Source of the DNA: Taxillus chinensis
Lineage: Eukaryota; Streptophyta; Magnoliopsida; Santalales; Loranthaceae
Reading direction: 5' to 3'
Length of the DNA: 64,000 bases
Assembly: GCA_023512835.1 (NCBI GenBank)
Contig: CM042089.1
Location: forward strand, 52,137,427 to 52,201,426
Shown here in pieces: positions 31,002 through 43,801 of this stretch. How positions within the stretch are numbered: position 1 is the stretch's first letter; every line of letters starts with the position of its first letter. Made by a program: the position numbers and the translations under genes. Under the pieces are notes generated by a model. That model searched no databases. It had not been told where the DNA came from and worked only from the letters and a program-made list of their open reading frames with translations.

Positions 31002-32786
31002 TGATCGACAATTTGTAAGTGTACAAATCGTAACAAGTAATAAAGTGGATTTTAAGTCTGGATTATCGTACCCAAGGGAAGGATGTAGAATTTGGAAATT
31101 TTAACTAACTTATAAAGGGATTTTTGAGTGAAAATATATTAAAACAGAAAGGAATTTAAATAATTTGATTTGAAGAATTGTGAGATATGGAAAATGCTTT
31201 CTAAAGTAGAGATAAGTTCGATTGATAAAGGTGATTAGAGTTAACAATTCATTTGATGTATTTTTCCCAATAATATGTCTTAGTTCAACCTAATTCTTTC
31301 CTCGTGATAACACTTAATACCTAACCTCTAATGCATGAATTAGCCTTTTCCAAGTGTAGTAATTTTGTATACACCCTAGCATGGGGGACGGGTGACCCTT
31401 TAAGATTTCGGTTATTCAGTCTAGAGTTCGCATCGCGTCCACTCTTAACTTGGTATCCTAGGCTTACACTCACTGCCGCATGTTATGCAACACCTAGTTT
31501 GAGTATCTTGATTTTTCCAGTACTTATGCTTCATTTTCCAATCCGTCACATAAATACCTAATCTGATAAAATGAAATGACCAGAATCCATTTTATATTTA
31601 AACCTAAGATATCAATAAACACTCACGGGGTAAAAAAGATTACACTAAAACATTGCGAATTAATTTATTACATCAAACTCCATCCTAACCCCAATTAAGG
31701 GTTTTTAAGCTTCCACAGTTAGATTGAAAACAACAAAATTACAAAACATGGAATAGAAAAACCAAAAGGATAGTTTGCCTATTTAGACCAAGAATTCCAA
31801 CGTTGATCTTCTTTTCCCAGCAGATTGTCTTCAACTCCAAGAGATACCCCAAACCTTCTTCTCTCTCCCTTTCTCTACTCTAGGTGGGGAATGGAATTGT
31901 AGGATGGAAGAGAATTGGATGATAAGTTTATGAATGATTCTAAATGATGGAGCAGCTCCTCTTTTATAGCCTCCCAAGTTACATTTGAATTTCAATTTCT
32001 ATTTATTTCTTTTAAATTCCCCAAATAATTAGCCCTTCTTAATTCTCTTGTAACTCCCTTATTTTTGAATTTGAAAAAGAGATAAATTCCTCTATTAAAT
32101 CCCATAAAAACTTCAATCCAAATGCAAAGCACCCATTTAAATTTGAATTTCTTCAATAAATTCTCCTTTGACTTGAGTGTTTGGTGCCCATTCTTTGTTC
32201 AAATGACTTCGGTCCAAAAGGAAATAAGTGAGCTGCAAAAATAAGGGTTCCATCACCGAGATTTGAGCTTGGTCGGGTGAAGAAGGCTTTACCCGACCAC
32301 CATGTAGAGTCTTCAAACTTCACCCAAGCAGAAGGAAGTTATGTTCCATGATGCTTGGAGAGTCTGAATATGCAAAATAAGCTTCACCCGACCTGGTTGG
32401 GTGAAGGGTCCTTCACCCGACCACCTCCAAATGACCTCAGATTTCACCCGACCAGAAGGAGAAAATCTTCAATGAGTTACTGAGAAGCCATCCCTAAAGT
32501 ATGAGCTTTACCCGACCTTCACCGAACCAACTTGAGATTTGGGCATTGTGAACTTTAGGTCTTTGGTATTCTTTCTTCCTTCTGTGAATTTGGTGAATTC
32601 TTCCTTGATTTTTGGATTTCTGTCAAAATATTGTAAAAAAAACCACAAAAACTACAAGAAATCCTCTTTTCTGTGTTAGGGCATGAAAATATGATAAAGT
32701 AGCATAATTGGGCAATAAATGAATTAAAAGAGTATGAAAATGAACCCAAAATGGTTATAAAAAGGGGGTATAAATCCCCCTGATCA
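31002..32786 (-). repeat. Athila-2 3' LTR
   Basis: 1,785 bp. In element orientation it starts TGATCAGGGGGATTTATACC and ends TTGTCGATCA. It carries several GGTCGGGTGAAG/CTTCACCCGACC words between 32270 and 32530. It is preceded (in element sense) by the weak purine tract AAGTGTGAAGGAGA (32787-32800). Confidence 0.93.
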
Positions 32787-34199
32787 TCTCCTTCACACTT
32801 GAACCTTACTTGTCCCGAGCAAGAATAGAAATAAACACTCAATCAAGCAAGTGAAAAATAAGAAAAGGGAAAATCATAGGTGAGATAATGGTCAGCAAAA
32901 AACATATGTAATATATGAAAGTGCATTACATGATTAGAGTGCAACCCAAAACACTTTGCATTGCCTTCTTATACTTAGTCCAACAATTATATACAATCCT
33001 AACCATTACTAAGGAACAACTAAGTTAACCAAGTTAAAAGCATAATAAGAAAATCCATGGAGTCCTCACAAATGAAACAAGGCAGCCTCACTCAAGTGTA
33101 AGTCTCACACCACTCGCTCTCAATACCTCTAAGGCTTTTCAGACCTTAAGTAAGTACAAGCAGTCCTCTCTTATGGTGACACATCTAGTCTTACCACAAA
33201 CCGTAGCCTTTGCCACATGCCACCATGAGAGGTGAGTTACCCAAATGATGCTCAACCCTAAAAGATGTAGGCTCAGAAATTCTTAATTGTATCTAACACA
33301 AATAAAAGTGGTAGAAAAATATAGGGTGTATAATATAATTATTTGGTAGAGAGAGGTGAAGTAATCCTCAAAAGATGATAAAACCCCATTTACAATAATT
33401 GCTACTATTTTTTTTGTTTTTTCTTCTGTTTGTCCTGATTTTTTTGTTGTTTTTTTTTCAAATAAAGTAGAGCCAATACTTAGGAGTATCAACTAGGCTA
33501 CCCACATCACTGTAACATGTGACTCTAGCCTATCTTAACTAACACAAACCAATCACCATAAGTAGGTCAAACATGCACTTGCCCAAGCTCATCAACCAAG
33601 AGATAAAATTGCTCATAAAAGGAACATTGTGATGATGTACTATTTCTCTCTAATCACACAACTCCAAAGATTAAGCAAGCGTTTGCATTTAAACATGAAA
33701 ACCTAGTACGAACCCAAGTGCGGGTTCATGTATATAATGATATCCTTCAAAGCATAGAGAGAATAATGTAAAGAGTCTAAGCATAACTACCAAAACACAC
33801 AATATACTTTAAGCATGTACAGGTGCCTCTATCGTAAACCATATGTTATCTCTAGAGTCAAGCAAGCATTCATGCCGATCGATCATTCATGCAATGTATA
33901 TACAAGGAATGTAAACACATGCAATCAAACAAAAGAATAAAAAGTGTGCAATACTTTCCCCTCCTTCACACTTAAACCAAGGCATGGTCCCCATGCCAAA
34001 AATGAGAGGAAAGGAAGGAGACGAGTACCCGAGCGACATCGGTTAGCTGAAAAAGTAGATGAATTGAGCAACCATTTCCCGAAGTGCATCGGTGAGAGCT
34101 TAAGTGCGATTGTCCACGTTCCGCCATGGGCCTGAACAAAAGCGATCATATAATAATAGACGAACGTGCCACAATTGTTGGTATTAGGTTGCTGCGGTA
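32787..34199 (-). other. Athila-2 3' untranslated region
   Basis: About 1.4 kb with no supported gene. Next to the LTR the minus strand reads GGACAAGTAAGGTTCAAGTG, the same 3' context as Athila-1. Confidence 0.7.
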
Positions 34200-35188
34200 T
34201 GCTCTGGGCTAGAAGAGTGGAAGGCGTGGAGATGGTGGTTATCGTCCACTCTGGTAAAAGAAACCAGAGGTATGGGGAGCATCACTGATGTTGCTGATGA
34301 TGGAATGCTGGAGGGCCATGAGACGATCACTAGGCTCCAGCTGAGCACAAGAGTTGATGAGCTCGACGATTAAGGAACAGAGGTTAACGCGTAGGAGAAC
34401 AAAATGGTTCATGAAGTGGACTGGGATGAGGATGAAATCAAGTGTAACCCATGGCTAAAAACCATTACTATGGCCCTCAATGTACTGTTGGAAGATGGAA
34501 GCCGGCATCACTGGTTGATAGGACATGGTAGGCAGGTTCTCAGCCCGGCTCCTTAAAGGAAAACCGCAGAAAACTAGCGAATGGCAGTCCATAATGCATA
34601 CCCAAAGTTAGATATATCAGAGCTATCAAACCAATGGTGCTGTGTGATATAGCGCAGGTTTGCTGGAAAAGTATATTGGTCGAAACCTGTGCTTCGGTAT
34701 ATGTCGGCATTGCTATGTTTAAAGGCAACATATTCGGCCTGAGCAGATGGTGTTGTTATCCCAGGTGGCACAATAATATCAAGGACCTGCCAGAAGGATG
34801 CCTCCTTCTTGCGGCCCCGCATGCGTGTCATCGCAACTTTGCTAGCAGCTCGGGAGGATGGCAGTCGTCGAGAAGTTTGTGGAGGAGAAGGTTCCTCTGT
34901 CATGGGCTCATCAGGAACATAAATAGGCACAGGGGAAGCTGCTGGAGAATAAGAGGAATATGGTTGATTTGCCAAGTACCCATATATAACTGGAGCAGGT
35001 GCTTCTTCTTCAACAGGCTCATCCTCTTCAACGATTTCCTCCTCTTCAACAGGTGCTGACGGTGGGTGTGGACTCTTTTGTTTGCACTTAGTAAATCCCC
35101 TCACAAAAGAGAATAGACCAGCCAACTTCTTTGTGTGAGCTTGGTGTGAAACTTCCACCTCCTGGGCCAAAGTGTTTAGCTGATCCAT
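34200..35188 (-). pseudogene. Athila-2 linker and decayed C48 peptidase domain
   Basis: An open frame (35188-34574) holds a coiled-coil-like start, an acidic Glu/Pro stretch, a Pro/Ser/Tyr-rich linker and then 'DIYRSTGFDQYTFPANLRYI', which corresponds in position to the helical segment before the peptidase in Athila-1. After a stop, a shifted frame around 34320-34450 reads 'VHFMNHFVLLRVNL', clearly the His-containing strand of the C48 fold (Athila-1: VHIDRHFVLVRLNL), then 'LIVELINS', where an acidic catalytic residue would be expected. I cannot find the QxxxxCG part, so the domain is truncated or too decayed. Confidence 0.68.
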
Positions 35189-35284
35189 GAATTATTTAGC
35201 TGGAAAATCAGAATAATCCAATGCATGAAAAGAGAAAGCACGGGTGGGCTCGGGAGGTTCTTCTATGGCCGGAAAGAAAGAAGG

Positions 35285-36150
35285 CTATCCTGAAAAATGG
35301 AATGAATGACAAGGGCCCTCTGAAGTAACCTGTGGCAAAGGAGGAGCAGCTACGTGGTGTGGCTCATAACCATGGACTGCCTGAAATACACAACCCACCA
35401 AACGGACAGCAAGTGTGCCATCCTCTGATATGGTCCTCATAATGAACCCCGGGGGGTAAGGAGTCACAGATGTGAGCTGCTCTAAGTATGGATGTTGCTC
35501 CAGCATGATCTTACTGAGTAATCGACCATACATACGTTTTCTTAAGTGAATTAGTCCAATGGTTGAAGATGAACTCAGCTAAGGGAATCTTAATTTGGTT
35601 CACCACAGCATACATGCATAGCAAGTGTTCATGAATAACGGATTCCTGTTTAGGGTGCTGACTGAAAACACACTTGCCTAATAAGATAGCCAAGAACCTA
35701 ACATGCATGTGAAACCTAGTTTTCTTGCAGTACCTCCTAGCTGAACCACCTGGGTCTTGATCATTTAAAGCCATGCTAAGTTCTTGACTAGTCAATTTAG
35801 GAAGAGGAGCACTTACTTCAGGCAGCTAGAATATTTGATGGATAATTCCAGCTGAAATCACCACCTCAAAACCTTGTACTACACCTACCAGCGATCTTCA
35901 CCATTCCTGGTCTCTTTGTAGAGTGAATCGTAGAACTCGAGCAGCTCCATCGGAGAAGAAAAGGCGAAGGATCAGAGCATAGCTGTCGGATGCCACTTGC
36001 TTCTAGTTACTGCATCACGCCTTGCTTCCATGAGACTGTACTTTGGGCAAAAGAGGCCCAATCCAAGCAATATCTGGGAAAAACAGCCATCCGGGCTGAT
36101 AAAGGAAGTAATGAGGCGCTAGTTGGTAGGCAAATATCTACTCCGGTCAA
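35285..36150 (-). pseudogene. Athila-2 'putative plant transposon protein'-like domain (broken)
   Basis: Minus-strand pieces match the Athila-1 domain in order: 'LEFYDSLYKETRNGEDRW', VVQGFEVVISAGIIHQIF (Athila-1: VVQGVYVRITPEIIRHCF), then 'HMHVRFLAILLGKCVFSQ' and 'HLLCMYAVVNQIKIPLAEFI' (35795-35511), then 'VTPYPPGFIMRTISEDGTLA' (35533-35285). Frames change at least twice. It sits downstream of pol in the env-like position, as in Athila-1. Confidence 0.75.
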
Positions 36151-36368
36151 GATTCTAATAGAATTCTGGTAGGGGATTCCGGCAAGGGGAGACAGAATAT
36201 CAGAAAAAGAGAGAGCTCTGTTGGTCGGGTGAAGAAAAATAGGGAGGCTGCATGTCCTTTTATAGCACTTGGATGAAGGTTCTAGAGAGGGTAAGTGAGA
36301 TGGCGCATCTAATGACATGTTGACACCTATCACAACAGTAAAAAGATAAGATTCCCTCAATTATTGCC

Positions 36369-37699
36369 TGTTAGGGGGGGTTTTTCCAACACATTTTAGT
36401 GTCAAATGAAGGGGATTTTATGATAAAAGATCACATCTTTAACTTCATTTTGATGAATTTGAATGATTAATGAACTAACCCCCTAACATAGCATTAGTAA
36501 ATCCTTTTGTGGTGTTTTTGTTGTCTTTGAATGGAAAACAGGCCAAGTACAAGGTCTAAAGAAAGAATGAAGGAGCAAGGAATAATCTGTACTGCGGTCA
36601 TTTCAAATTTGAAATGACCAAAAAGAAATGACGGAGCCAATTGACTCGACCAAAAGCTCCCGAGAGCTTGGTCATGTGAAATGGTCATTTGAAATTGAGT
36701 TGACCAAATGACTTGACCGCGGGTAGTTTTTGCACAACGTAACCTGCTGGTCAACGAACCTCCACAGATGCCACTTGGACGGCCTGTAACTCATCTTTAA
36801 AGGATCTGACGACCTTCCATCAACCATTTTGAGAGGGAAACAACTTCAAATTAATGGAGGGAACGGTTCCTAACGGTTTCCAGCAGTTATACAGGGAATT
36901 AGGAAATATATTGGGGAAAATTTGTAATTAATGGGTGACTGAAGATCGTTCATTCTGGGAGAGAGAGAGCGAGGTGTATTGGGTTCTCATAGTTAGAACA
37001 ATGGTTTTCTTATTTGCTATGGTAGCTTAAACCTCCACGGGAGGAGGATGGATTTGATGTAAGTTTTTAATTCCTTTTCTTTTGGCTAGTTAATTTGAAA
37101 TTCCCTGTTATGTTTATCAAGTCTTTTGAGTTAGCATGTGAGATTTAAGTTCGGCCACCTTAAATCTTGTATAAGGTTAATCAATTATGGATCGAAAGAA
37201 GACATTGATAACCGGATAGTTAAAAGACTTGACTTGATAAAATTATAATTTGCGAAAGCCAGTAATCTTGCTTGTAACCTAGTTAGGGTTGGGGTGATGC
37301 CAATCTACACTCAAACAACTTAAGCGCATAATGGGTTACCCGTTCCCCAAGCTAGGGTATACACACGGCTAGGTCACTCGAAAGAGGCTAGTACACGCAA
37401 AGGTGTTGGGTTTTAAATAAGAAGGAAAAGTTTGAATTAATATGCCTTAAGAACAAGAGATTAATTAATTACATTGATTGACATCCAAATCCCTATTTTC
37501 TCCCATAAGATTATTCACATTGCCTTGTTTATTTAAATTACAACATTCAAAGTGCTAATGATACAAAACCAACTTCAAAAACATCATGGAATTACAAAAT
37601 GAGCTTTTTACTTGATCACTTTCCTTGTGGGTTCGACATCCGGACTTTGAGTCCACTTTATTACTTGTAACAATCTGTACGCTTGCGGAAATGCTAACA
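36369..37699 (+). mobile_element. Athila-type solo LTR inside Athila-2
   Basis: 1,331 bp from TGTTAGGGGGG to ATGCTAACA with inverted ends TGTTAG/CTAACA, flanked by perfect TTGCC duplications (36364-36368 and 37700-37704). Its last 70 bases ('GAGTCCACTTTATTACTTG', TAACAATCTGTACGCTTGCG) are homologous to the end of the Athila-2 LTR read on the minus strand, so it is a related but distinct Athila family in opposite orientation. It explains most of the apparently anonymous sequence between integrase and the downstream frame. Confidence 0.92.
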
Positions 37700-37704
37700 T
37701 TGCC

Positions 37705-38280
37705 CTAGTCAGGTGAAGGTCGGGTGAAAGGCTTCACCCGACCACCAGATTTTTCAATTTTTTTCTTCACCGAGGAGCTTCTAGGAAAAAACTAGGCATT
37801 CTAGAATTTTTCAGACCTGGTCGGGTGAAGGTCGGGTGAAGGTCGGGTGAAGGGCATCACCCGACCAACCTGTTTTCTTCCCCCATTCTTCACCTTTGAC
37901 CTTCTAAAGCATGTTGGAACAAACTGGCAATTGTTGACCATGGTTGAGTGAAGGTCGGGTGAAGGGCTTCACCTGACCACCCTATTTTTTGTCCTTTTCT
38001 TCACCGTTGACCTTTTAGAATAGTTTGGCTTCTCGGATGTCTTTGATTGGTCGGGTGAAAGATTGTTCTCCTGACCACACTGAACTCTGTCCAGCGTATC
38101 TCAAATAAGGCCTTCCTTGGAAAAATTTAAGTTCCTACAATTCTTAACACGCAAAACAAAAAGTATTAGACCGGGCTGCCTCTCGGGAGCGCTTGTTTAG
38201 GGTCCTAGCTAGACCGCTGGGGTGGATCATTATGGAGCTTCATCCTCTAGGTAAGTCACCATCTGTTCAATCTGCTCGTG
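37705..38280 (-). other. Athila-2 pol-to-cassette spacer with repeated CTTCACCCGACC words
   Basis: Repeats GGTCGGGTGAAG and its complement at least eight times between 37710 and 38080, three of them in direct tandem near 37815-37850, in arrangements able to form hairpins. The box GCGCTCCCGAGAGGCAGCCC (minus strand, about 38170-38195) is the counterpart of the post-pol box in Athila-1. No supported gene. Confidence 0.65.
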
Positions 38281-39400
38281 ACTTATATAAGGCTTTAGCC
38301 TCTATCCATTAACCAGAAAAGGAGCATTGGTTCCCAATTGGATGCGTATTGCTTGGTTTTTCATTATCTCCCAAATGTGAAAGGGACCAGACCATTTTGA
38401 TTAGAGCTTTCCTGGAAAGAGATTTAGTCTTGAATTGTATAACAAAACCATCTGACCCACTTGAAATTGTTTGGTCGAAATATGTTTGTCGTGCCACTTC
38501 TTGGTCCGCTCCTTGTAAATCTTGGCATTCTCGTAAGCTGTCTGTTTAAATTCTTCTAATTCATTCAATTGTAACGGCCTTTCTTCTCCGGCCTTCGAGA
38601 ATCCATGTTCAAGTATCGAGTGGCCCAATATGCCTTATGATCAAGCTCTACTGGAAGATGGCATGCTTTTTCATAGATCAATTGATAGGGAGAGGTCCCG
38701 ATTGGAGTCTTGAAAGCGGTTTGGTATGCCCATAGTGCGTCATCTAACTTGAGACTCCGTCTTTTCGAGAATGGCATACTTGTTCTTTCCAGAATCTTCT
38801 TGATTTCTCTATTAGAAACCTCTCGCTTGTCTATTAGCTTGAGGATGATAAGGTGTAGTGACCCTATGACGTACTCCATATTTCCTTAGCGGCTTGGCCA
38901 AGTACTTGAATGCGAAAATGAGTTCCTCCATCATCGATTAATGCTCGAGGTACCCCGAACCTTGTGAAAATTCATTGCTGGAGAAACTTATGGATGACCT
39001 TGGATGTACTTGCAGGGACTGCTGCTGCTTCCACCCATTTTGAAACATAATTTACTGCCAACAAGATGTACTGATTGTTGAAGGACAGCGGGAATGGTCC
39101 CAGAAAGTCTATTCCCCACACATCGAATAATTCAACTTCCAGAATATTTGTACGGGGCAGTTCATTTTTCTTTCCAAGGTTTCCACTTCTTTGACAGGCA
39201 TCACAATTCACTATATATTCTCTTGCATTCTTGAATAAAGTAAGCCGAGAAAAATCCAGTTCCGGTATCTTGGCGGCAGTTTTGTGGGTCCCATGTGTCC
39301 GCCACACTCCCTTGTATGGCAATGGTGTAAAATATCAGTCATTTCTTCTTCAGGTACGCATCTTTAGATGATTCCATCTCCGCATGTTCTGAATAGAAGT
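38281..39400 (-). pseudogene. Athila-2 integrase (broken)
   Basis: From 39322 on the minus strand: 'GTHKTAAKIPELDF' with a remnant of the zinc-binding histidines, CDACQRSGNLGKKNELPRTN, and the core WGIDFLGPFP with the first catalytic Asp intact, '[15 protein letters not shown]'. A stop at 38972 and frameshifts follow; later pieces 'YHPQANRQ' (Glu region damaged), '[12 protein letters not shown]', '[18 protein letters not shown]' and the C-terminal '[14 protein letters not shown]', '[13 protein letters not shown]' extend to about 38400. Confidence 0.9.
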
Positions 39401-39599
39401 GGATCCTCCACATGTAGTGTTTGACATCTGCTAGAAATTTCTTTTTTGTTAGTAGCTGGTTCCATAGGGCATTACTCCTCCCACAATGTAGTTGACATAA
39501 TTAGCAAACCAGGGTGTGTGTGCCTCTACCTGGAATAGCTGCTCACCAGGGAATGCATCCTTGATATTCTCCTTGTGTTCTTCTTGCTAGCAAGAGTCC

Positions 39600-40906
39600 T
39601 CTAGGCGAGATAAGTGATCAGCCACTACATTCTGAGTTCCCTCCTTGTCTTTAATTGTGAAGTCAAATTCTTGGAGGAGTAGAACCCATCGTATCAACCG
39701 TGGTTTGGAATTCTTTTTTCGAGACAAGGTACTTAATTACAACATGATCAGTGTTCACCACCGATTTGGATCCCAAAAAGTAACACCGAAATTTGTCAAA
39801 GGCAAAAACAGTTGCCAGTAGCTCTTTCTCTGTTGTGGCATAATTCAGTTGAGCTTCATTGAGGAGTTTGCTGGCATAAGCTATGGCATGTAGTTTCGTG
39901 TCTTTTCTTTGCCCAAGCACTAGTCCTATTAAAAAATCACTTGCATCACACATTAGTTCGAACGGTATACTCCAGTCTGGTGTTACAATGATCGGAGCTT
40001 CAATAAGAGCTCCCTTGAGTTGAGAGAAAGAAGCGTGACACTCCTCTGTAAATGTGAACTTTGTATCCTTAGATAGTAGTGAACAAAGGGGCTTAGAGAT
40101 CTTTCAAAAAATCTTTAATCTTTAATAAACCTTCGATAAAATCCGGCATGCCCGAGAAAGCTTCTTACTCCCTTCACATTAGTTGGAGGGGGAAGATTAT
40201 TTATGACAGAGATTTTCGCCTTGTCCACTTCAATTCCAACCTTGCGGACTTTGTGGCCCAAGATTTATGCCTTCATGGACCATGAAATGACACTTTTCCC
40301 ATTGAGTATTAGGTTTGTTTCTTCACAATGTTGTAAAATTTCAGATAGATTGTGGAGGCATTCTTCAAATGAAGGTTCGAATACTGAGAAGTCGTCCATG
40401 AATATCTCAATTATTTTCTCCACAAATTCAGAAAATAAAGCCATCATGCATCATTGGAAGGTAGCTAGAACATTGCATAACCCAAATGGCATGCATCGAT
40501 ATGCGAACGTACCATAAGGGCATGTAAAAGTTGTCTTTTCTTGGTCTTCCGATGCTATTGGGATCTGATTATAGCCCAAGTAGCCATCCAAGAAACAATA
40601 GTAGGCATGTCCAAGAAGCCGGTCCAACGATTTGATCTGTGGCGGAGGAAAGTGGTCCTTTCTTGTATTGCTATTAAGCTTTCTATAATCAATACATACT
40701 GTCCATCCTGTCACGGTTCGAGTGGAAATGAGCTCGTTGTTCTCATTTTGGATTGTTGTCATTCCACCCTTTTTTGGCACAATGTGCACTAGACTCACCC
40801 ATTTGTTGTCGGATATTGGGTAAATAATGCCAGGATCTAATAATTTCATTACCTCGGCTCCGACGACTTCTTTCATATTAGGGTTGAGTCTCCTCCGATG
40901 CTCCAC
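39600..40906 (-). pseudogene. Athila-2 reverse transcriptase and RNase H (broken)
   Basis: RT: 'NPNMKEVVGAEVMKLLD', 'HIVPKKGGMTTIQNENNEL', 'VCIDYRKLNSNTRKDHFP', 'CPYGTFAYRCMPFGLCN', then after a stop 'IIEIFMDDFSVFEPSFEE' with the catalytic FMDD. A stop and frameshifts follow ('GVRSFLGHAGFYRRFIKD'). RNase H: MCDASDFLIGLVLGQRK, 'YATTEKELLATVFAFDKFR', '[17 protein letters not shown]' (39953-39663). The domains are in the expected order with stops between them. Confidence 0.92.
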
Positions 40907-41870
40907 AGCTTTTCTTCTCTTTGTCCTCCATAAAAATTTTGTGCATGCATATGGTAAGACTGATGCCTTTGATGTCTACCACAGTCCAGCCAATTGCTGC
41001 TTTATATTTGCATAGCACCTCAAGGAGTCTCTTCAACCTTTCTCCTATTAATTCAGTAGCAACTATTACTGGAAATTCGTCTTCTTCCCCTGGAAAGGCA
41101 TACTTGAGATATAGGGGAAGGTCCTTCAGCTCCAATTTTGGAGCTTTGTGAATTAATGGAGGAGGTAGAGGGATTTCTGTCCTGTTCTTCAAATCTCTAT
41201 CTTTTTGTAAACGGGACATAAGGCACTGCTTCCAAGGCTTTCTCTTCTTCATCCACCTCCTCATTATGTGTATGAAGTGAACCTGTCATGGCAACAGCTA
41301 AAGGTTCTTGAAAACTTAATGTAAGGTTACTCACCAAGTTGTCCACAAGGTCCACTCTGCATCCTTGCTCTAAGTTATCCATATGTTTCATGCTTTTAAA
41401 CACATTAAACTCGATTTTCTCATCACCAATATTGAGGGTCATGCGTCCACCCTTCACATCGATGATGGCTCCAGCTGTTGCAACAAAAGGTCATCCCAAT
41501 ATTAGAGGCATAGCTCCAGCCTCATCCATAGCTAGAGCAATCGAGTCTACCGGGATTATTAGATTTCTGACTTGTAAAGGTGTATTTTCCAGAATCCTGA
41601 CAGGATGTTTGATGGACTTATCTGCCAGTTAGAGGGTAATTGATGTTGGCTGCAATTCTCCAAACCCTAACCTCTTGCACATGGAGAAAGGGATCAAACT
41701 GACACTTGCACCGAGATCACATAAAGCGTTCTCAAAAGAAAGATCTCCTATGATGCAAGGGATAGAGAAACTTCCTGGATCACTGAGCTTGGGTGGAAGA
41801 TTTCTTTGGATAATGGCACTATAATTTTCCGATAGAGCCATCGTAGCATGTTCTTCCAGGTGTTCTTTTA
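40907..41870 (-). pseudogene. pro: Athila-2 protease and pre-RT linker (broken)
   Basis: Protease active site ALCDLGASVSLIPFSMCKRL (41841-41629 frame), the same DLGA form as Athila-1. A stop at about 41629 is followed by 'MTLNIGDEKIEFNVFKSMKH' and an acidic linker (41457-41197), then 'LPLYLKYAFPGEEDEFPVIV' and 'CKYKAAIGWTVVDIKGIS' (41264-40878), the segment that leads into RT. Confidence 0.88.
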
Positions 41871-42180
41871 TTGTATACTATATCCTTTAAAAAACTTGGC
41901 ATAAGATGGCATGGTAGCAAGAATGTCAGCAAAGGAGATTGTTACCTTAATTTGCTTCAAATTTCCATGAACTTTTTGAATTGTTCATCCTTTTTCGTTT
42001 TCCTTGTCTTTGTGGAAACGGAATAAGTGGAATATAGGGCTTGAGTTCCTTCTTTCGTGGTTGATCTTCAATGAACGGAACCTCTTTATCATCATGCTCT
42101 TGTCCCTTGCCAGGCTCCTTAGCTTGTTGAACCTCTTGAATGTGCTCCTTCTTCGGTTCTATTTCATGTTGAGGTTCAGG

Positions 42181-43609
42181 TTATTGTAGTTCCTTGCCGC
42201 TCCTTAAGGTTACTGCCTTGCAGTATTCTCTGGGATTGGGCTTTGGGCGGCTAGGGAGTTCTCTAGGATTTCTTTGAGTAAGAGCCTCAGCAATTTGGGA
42301 GAGTTGAGCTTCTATCCTCTTCCCTTGGCTTTCTGCTCTATCCATGCGTGTGTTAATCTCCGGGAATTTTGTCATTAATGATATTGGCCAACTTTTCAAT
42401 TGCTACCTCCCAACTAGCTTTTTGCTTAGGATGACTTCTTTGCTGTGGTTGCTGAGGTCTGAAATTTTGTCCACTAGTTTGGCCTCGGGTGTTGTAGGTC
42501 CTTTGTTGATCACTCCACTTGAAATTAGGGTGATTTCTCCAGCCTGGATTATATGTATTGGAGTAAGGATTGTTTTGGACAAAGTTAACCTGGTCCTCAC
42601 TCTCCATTAGATTACTGGCTTGACAGATGTTCAGAGGGCAGTTTGTTAGTGTATGTTCTCCTCCGCATTCTGAACAGTTGGAACTTATGTTTGCAACTGG
42701 CTTGGTCACAAGTTTCTTTACTTGGCAAGTTAATGCATCAAATTTAGCATTAAGTAGAGTGCTTTCTTCTACTTCTTAAGCTCCTGGTTTATTGGGAACT
42801 ATCCTCCTTCCTGTTCCCACAAAGAAGTTCTCGGCCATGTCTTCAATCAAAGTTCTGGCCTCCTGAATACTCTTTTTCATAAGCGTTCCTCCAGCTGCTG
42901 CATTGAGGAGGTTTTGGTCTTCCTGGCTTAAGGCATAGAAAAAGATTTCTAGCAGGAATCCTTTGTTTAACCCATGGTTTGGGTCCCTCCTTTGTAAATT
43001 TTTGAAGCGTTCCCATGCTTCTCCGACATTTTCTCCCACTCCTTGAGAGAAAGCCATAATCTGACTCTTGAGCTTAGATAACTTTCTTAGCGGAAAGTAT
43101 TGTGATAAAAACTCATGTGTACAATCCCCCCAGTTAGTGAAGTAATGGTCTGAAAAGGAGTTGAACCATCGTAATGGATTGTCTCGTAGAGACCATGGGA
43201 ACATTTCTAGTTTGATGGTATCTTTAGGCACCCCTTACTTTCTGACTGTTCGGCATATTTGATTAAATCTCGAAAGATGAGTGTACGGGTCTTCAGTGGG
43301 TAGCCCGGCAAAGCTGTGCTGAGTCACAAGGTTGATTAATTGAGGAGAGAAATCGAAGTTCGCCCTGGTGATCTCAGGTGGGTCTATAGAATTGTGTATG
43401 TGCCTAGCATCAGCAGTAACATACTCCCGGACAAGTCTATTGTCCATGTAAGCTTCATCCATGATTGGCCTTGGTTGAGGTCGAGATTCTGCCTCTTCTT
43501 CGTCGAATAGTCTTTCTAATCCGGCCAACTGTTCTCCTTCTGGTGTTTGTGGTAGCTCCTGGTTTAAGTTTGCCATCTTTTGCTCAAATACTTCCTTAAG
43601 TTGTCGCAC
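42181..43609 (-). pseudogene. gag: Athila-2 gag with zinc knuckle (broken)
   Basis: Three frames in order: 43609-43235 ('SPQLINLVTQHSFAGLPTED' and 'YTHLSRFNQICRTV'), 43231-42776 ('LEMFPWSLRDNPLRWFNSFS', 'EAWERFKNLQRRDPNHGLN', 'LLNAAAGGTLM') and 42709-42353, which carries a CCHC-like site CSECGGEHTLTNCP. A final piece (42399-42181) has the Athila marker 'EYCKAVTLRSGKELQ'. Athila-1 lacks a visible knuckle, so this copy shows the fuller gag plan. Stops separate the pieces. Confidence 0.9.
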
Positions 43610-43780
43610 TTGAGCTCTGAACGATTTCTCCGGTTCAGAATCGAAGGGGATATCAATGTTTTTCGACCTTCAACTGATAAACCTGGTTGTTGTCACTTGC
43701 TAACATAATATCCAAGAATATACCAAAACAAAATAAATTTTGAAGCTAGATAAGAATTTCCTATTCTATCGATGCCTTCC

Positions 43781-43795
43781 ACGGCAATGGCGCCA
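43781..43795 (-). other. Primer binding site, tRNA-Asp type
   Basis: The minus strand reads TGGCGCCATTGCCGT six bases after the 5' LTR end, one or two changes from the tRNA-Asp-complementary site of Athila elements. Confidence 0.88.
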
Positions 43796-43801
43796 AAAAC
43801 T

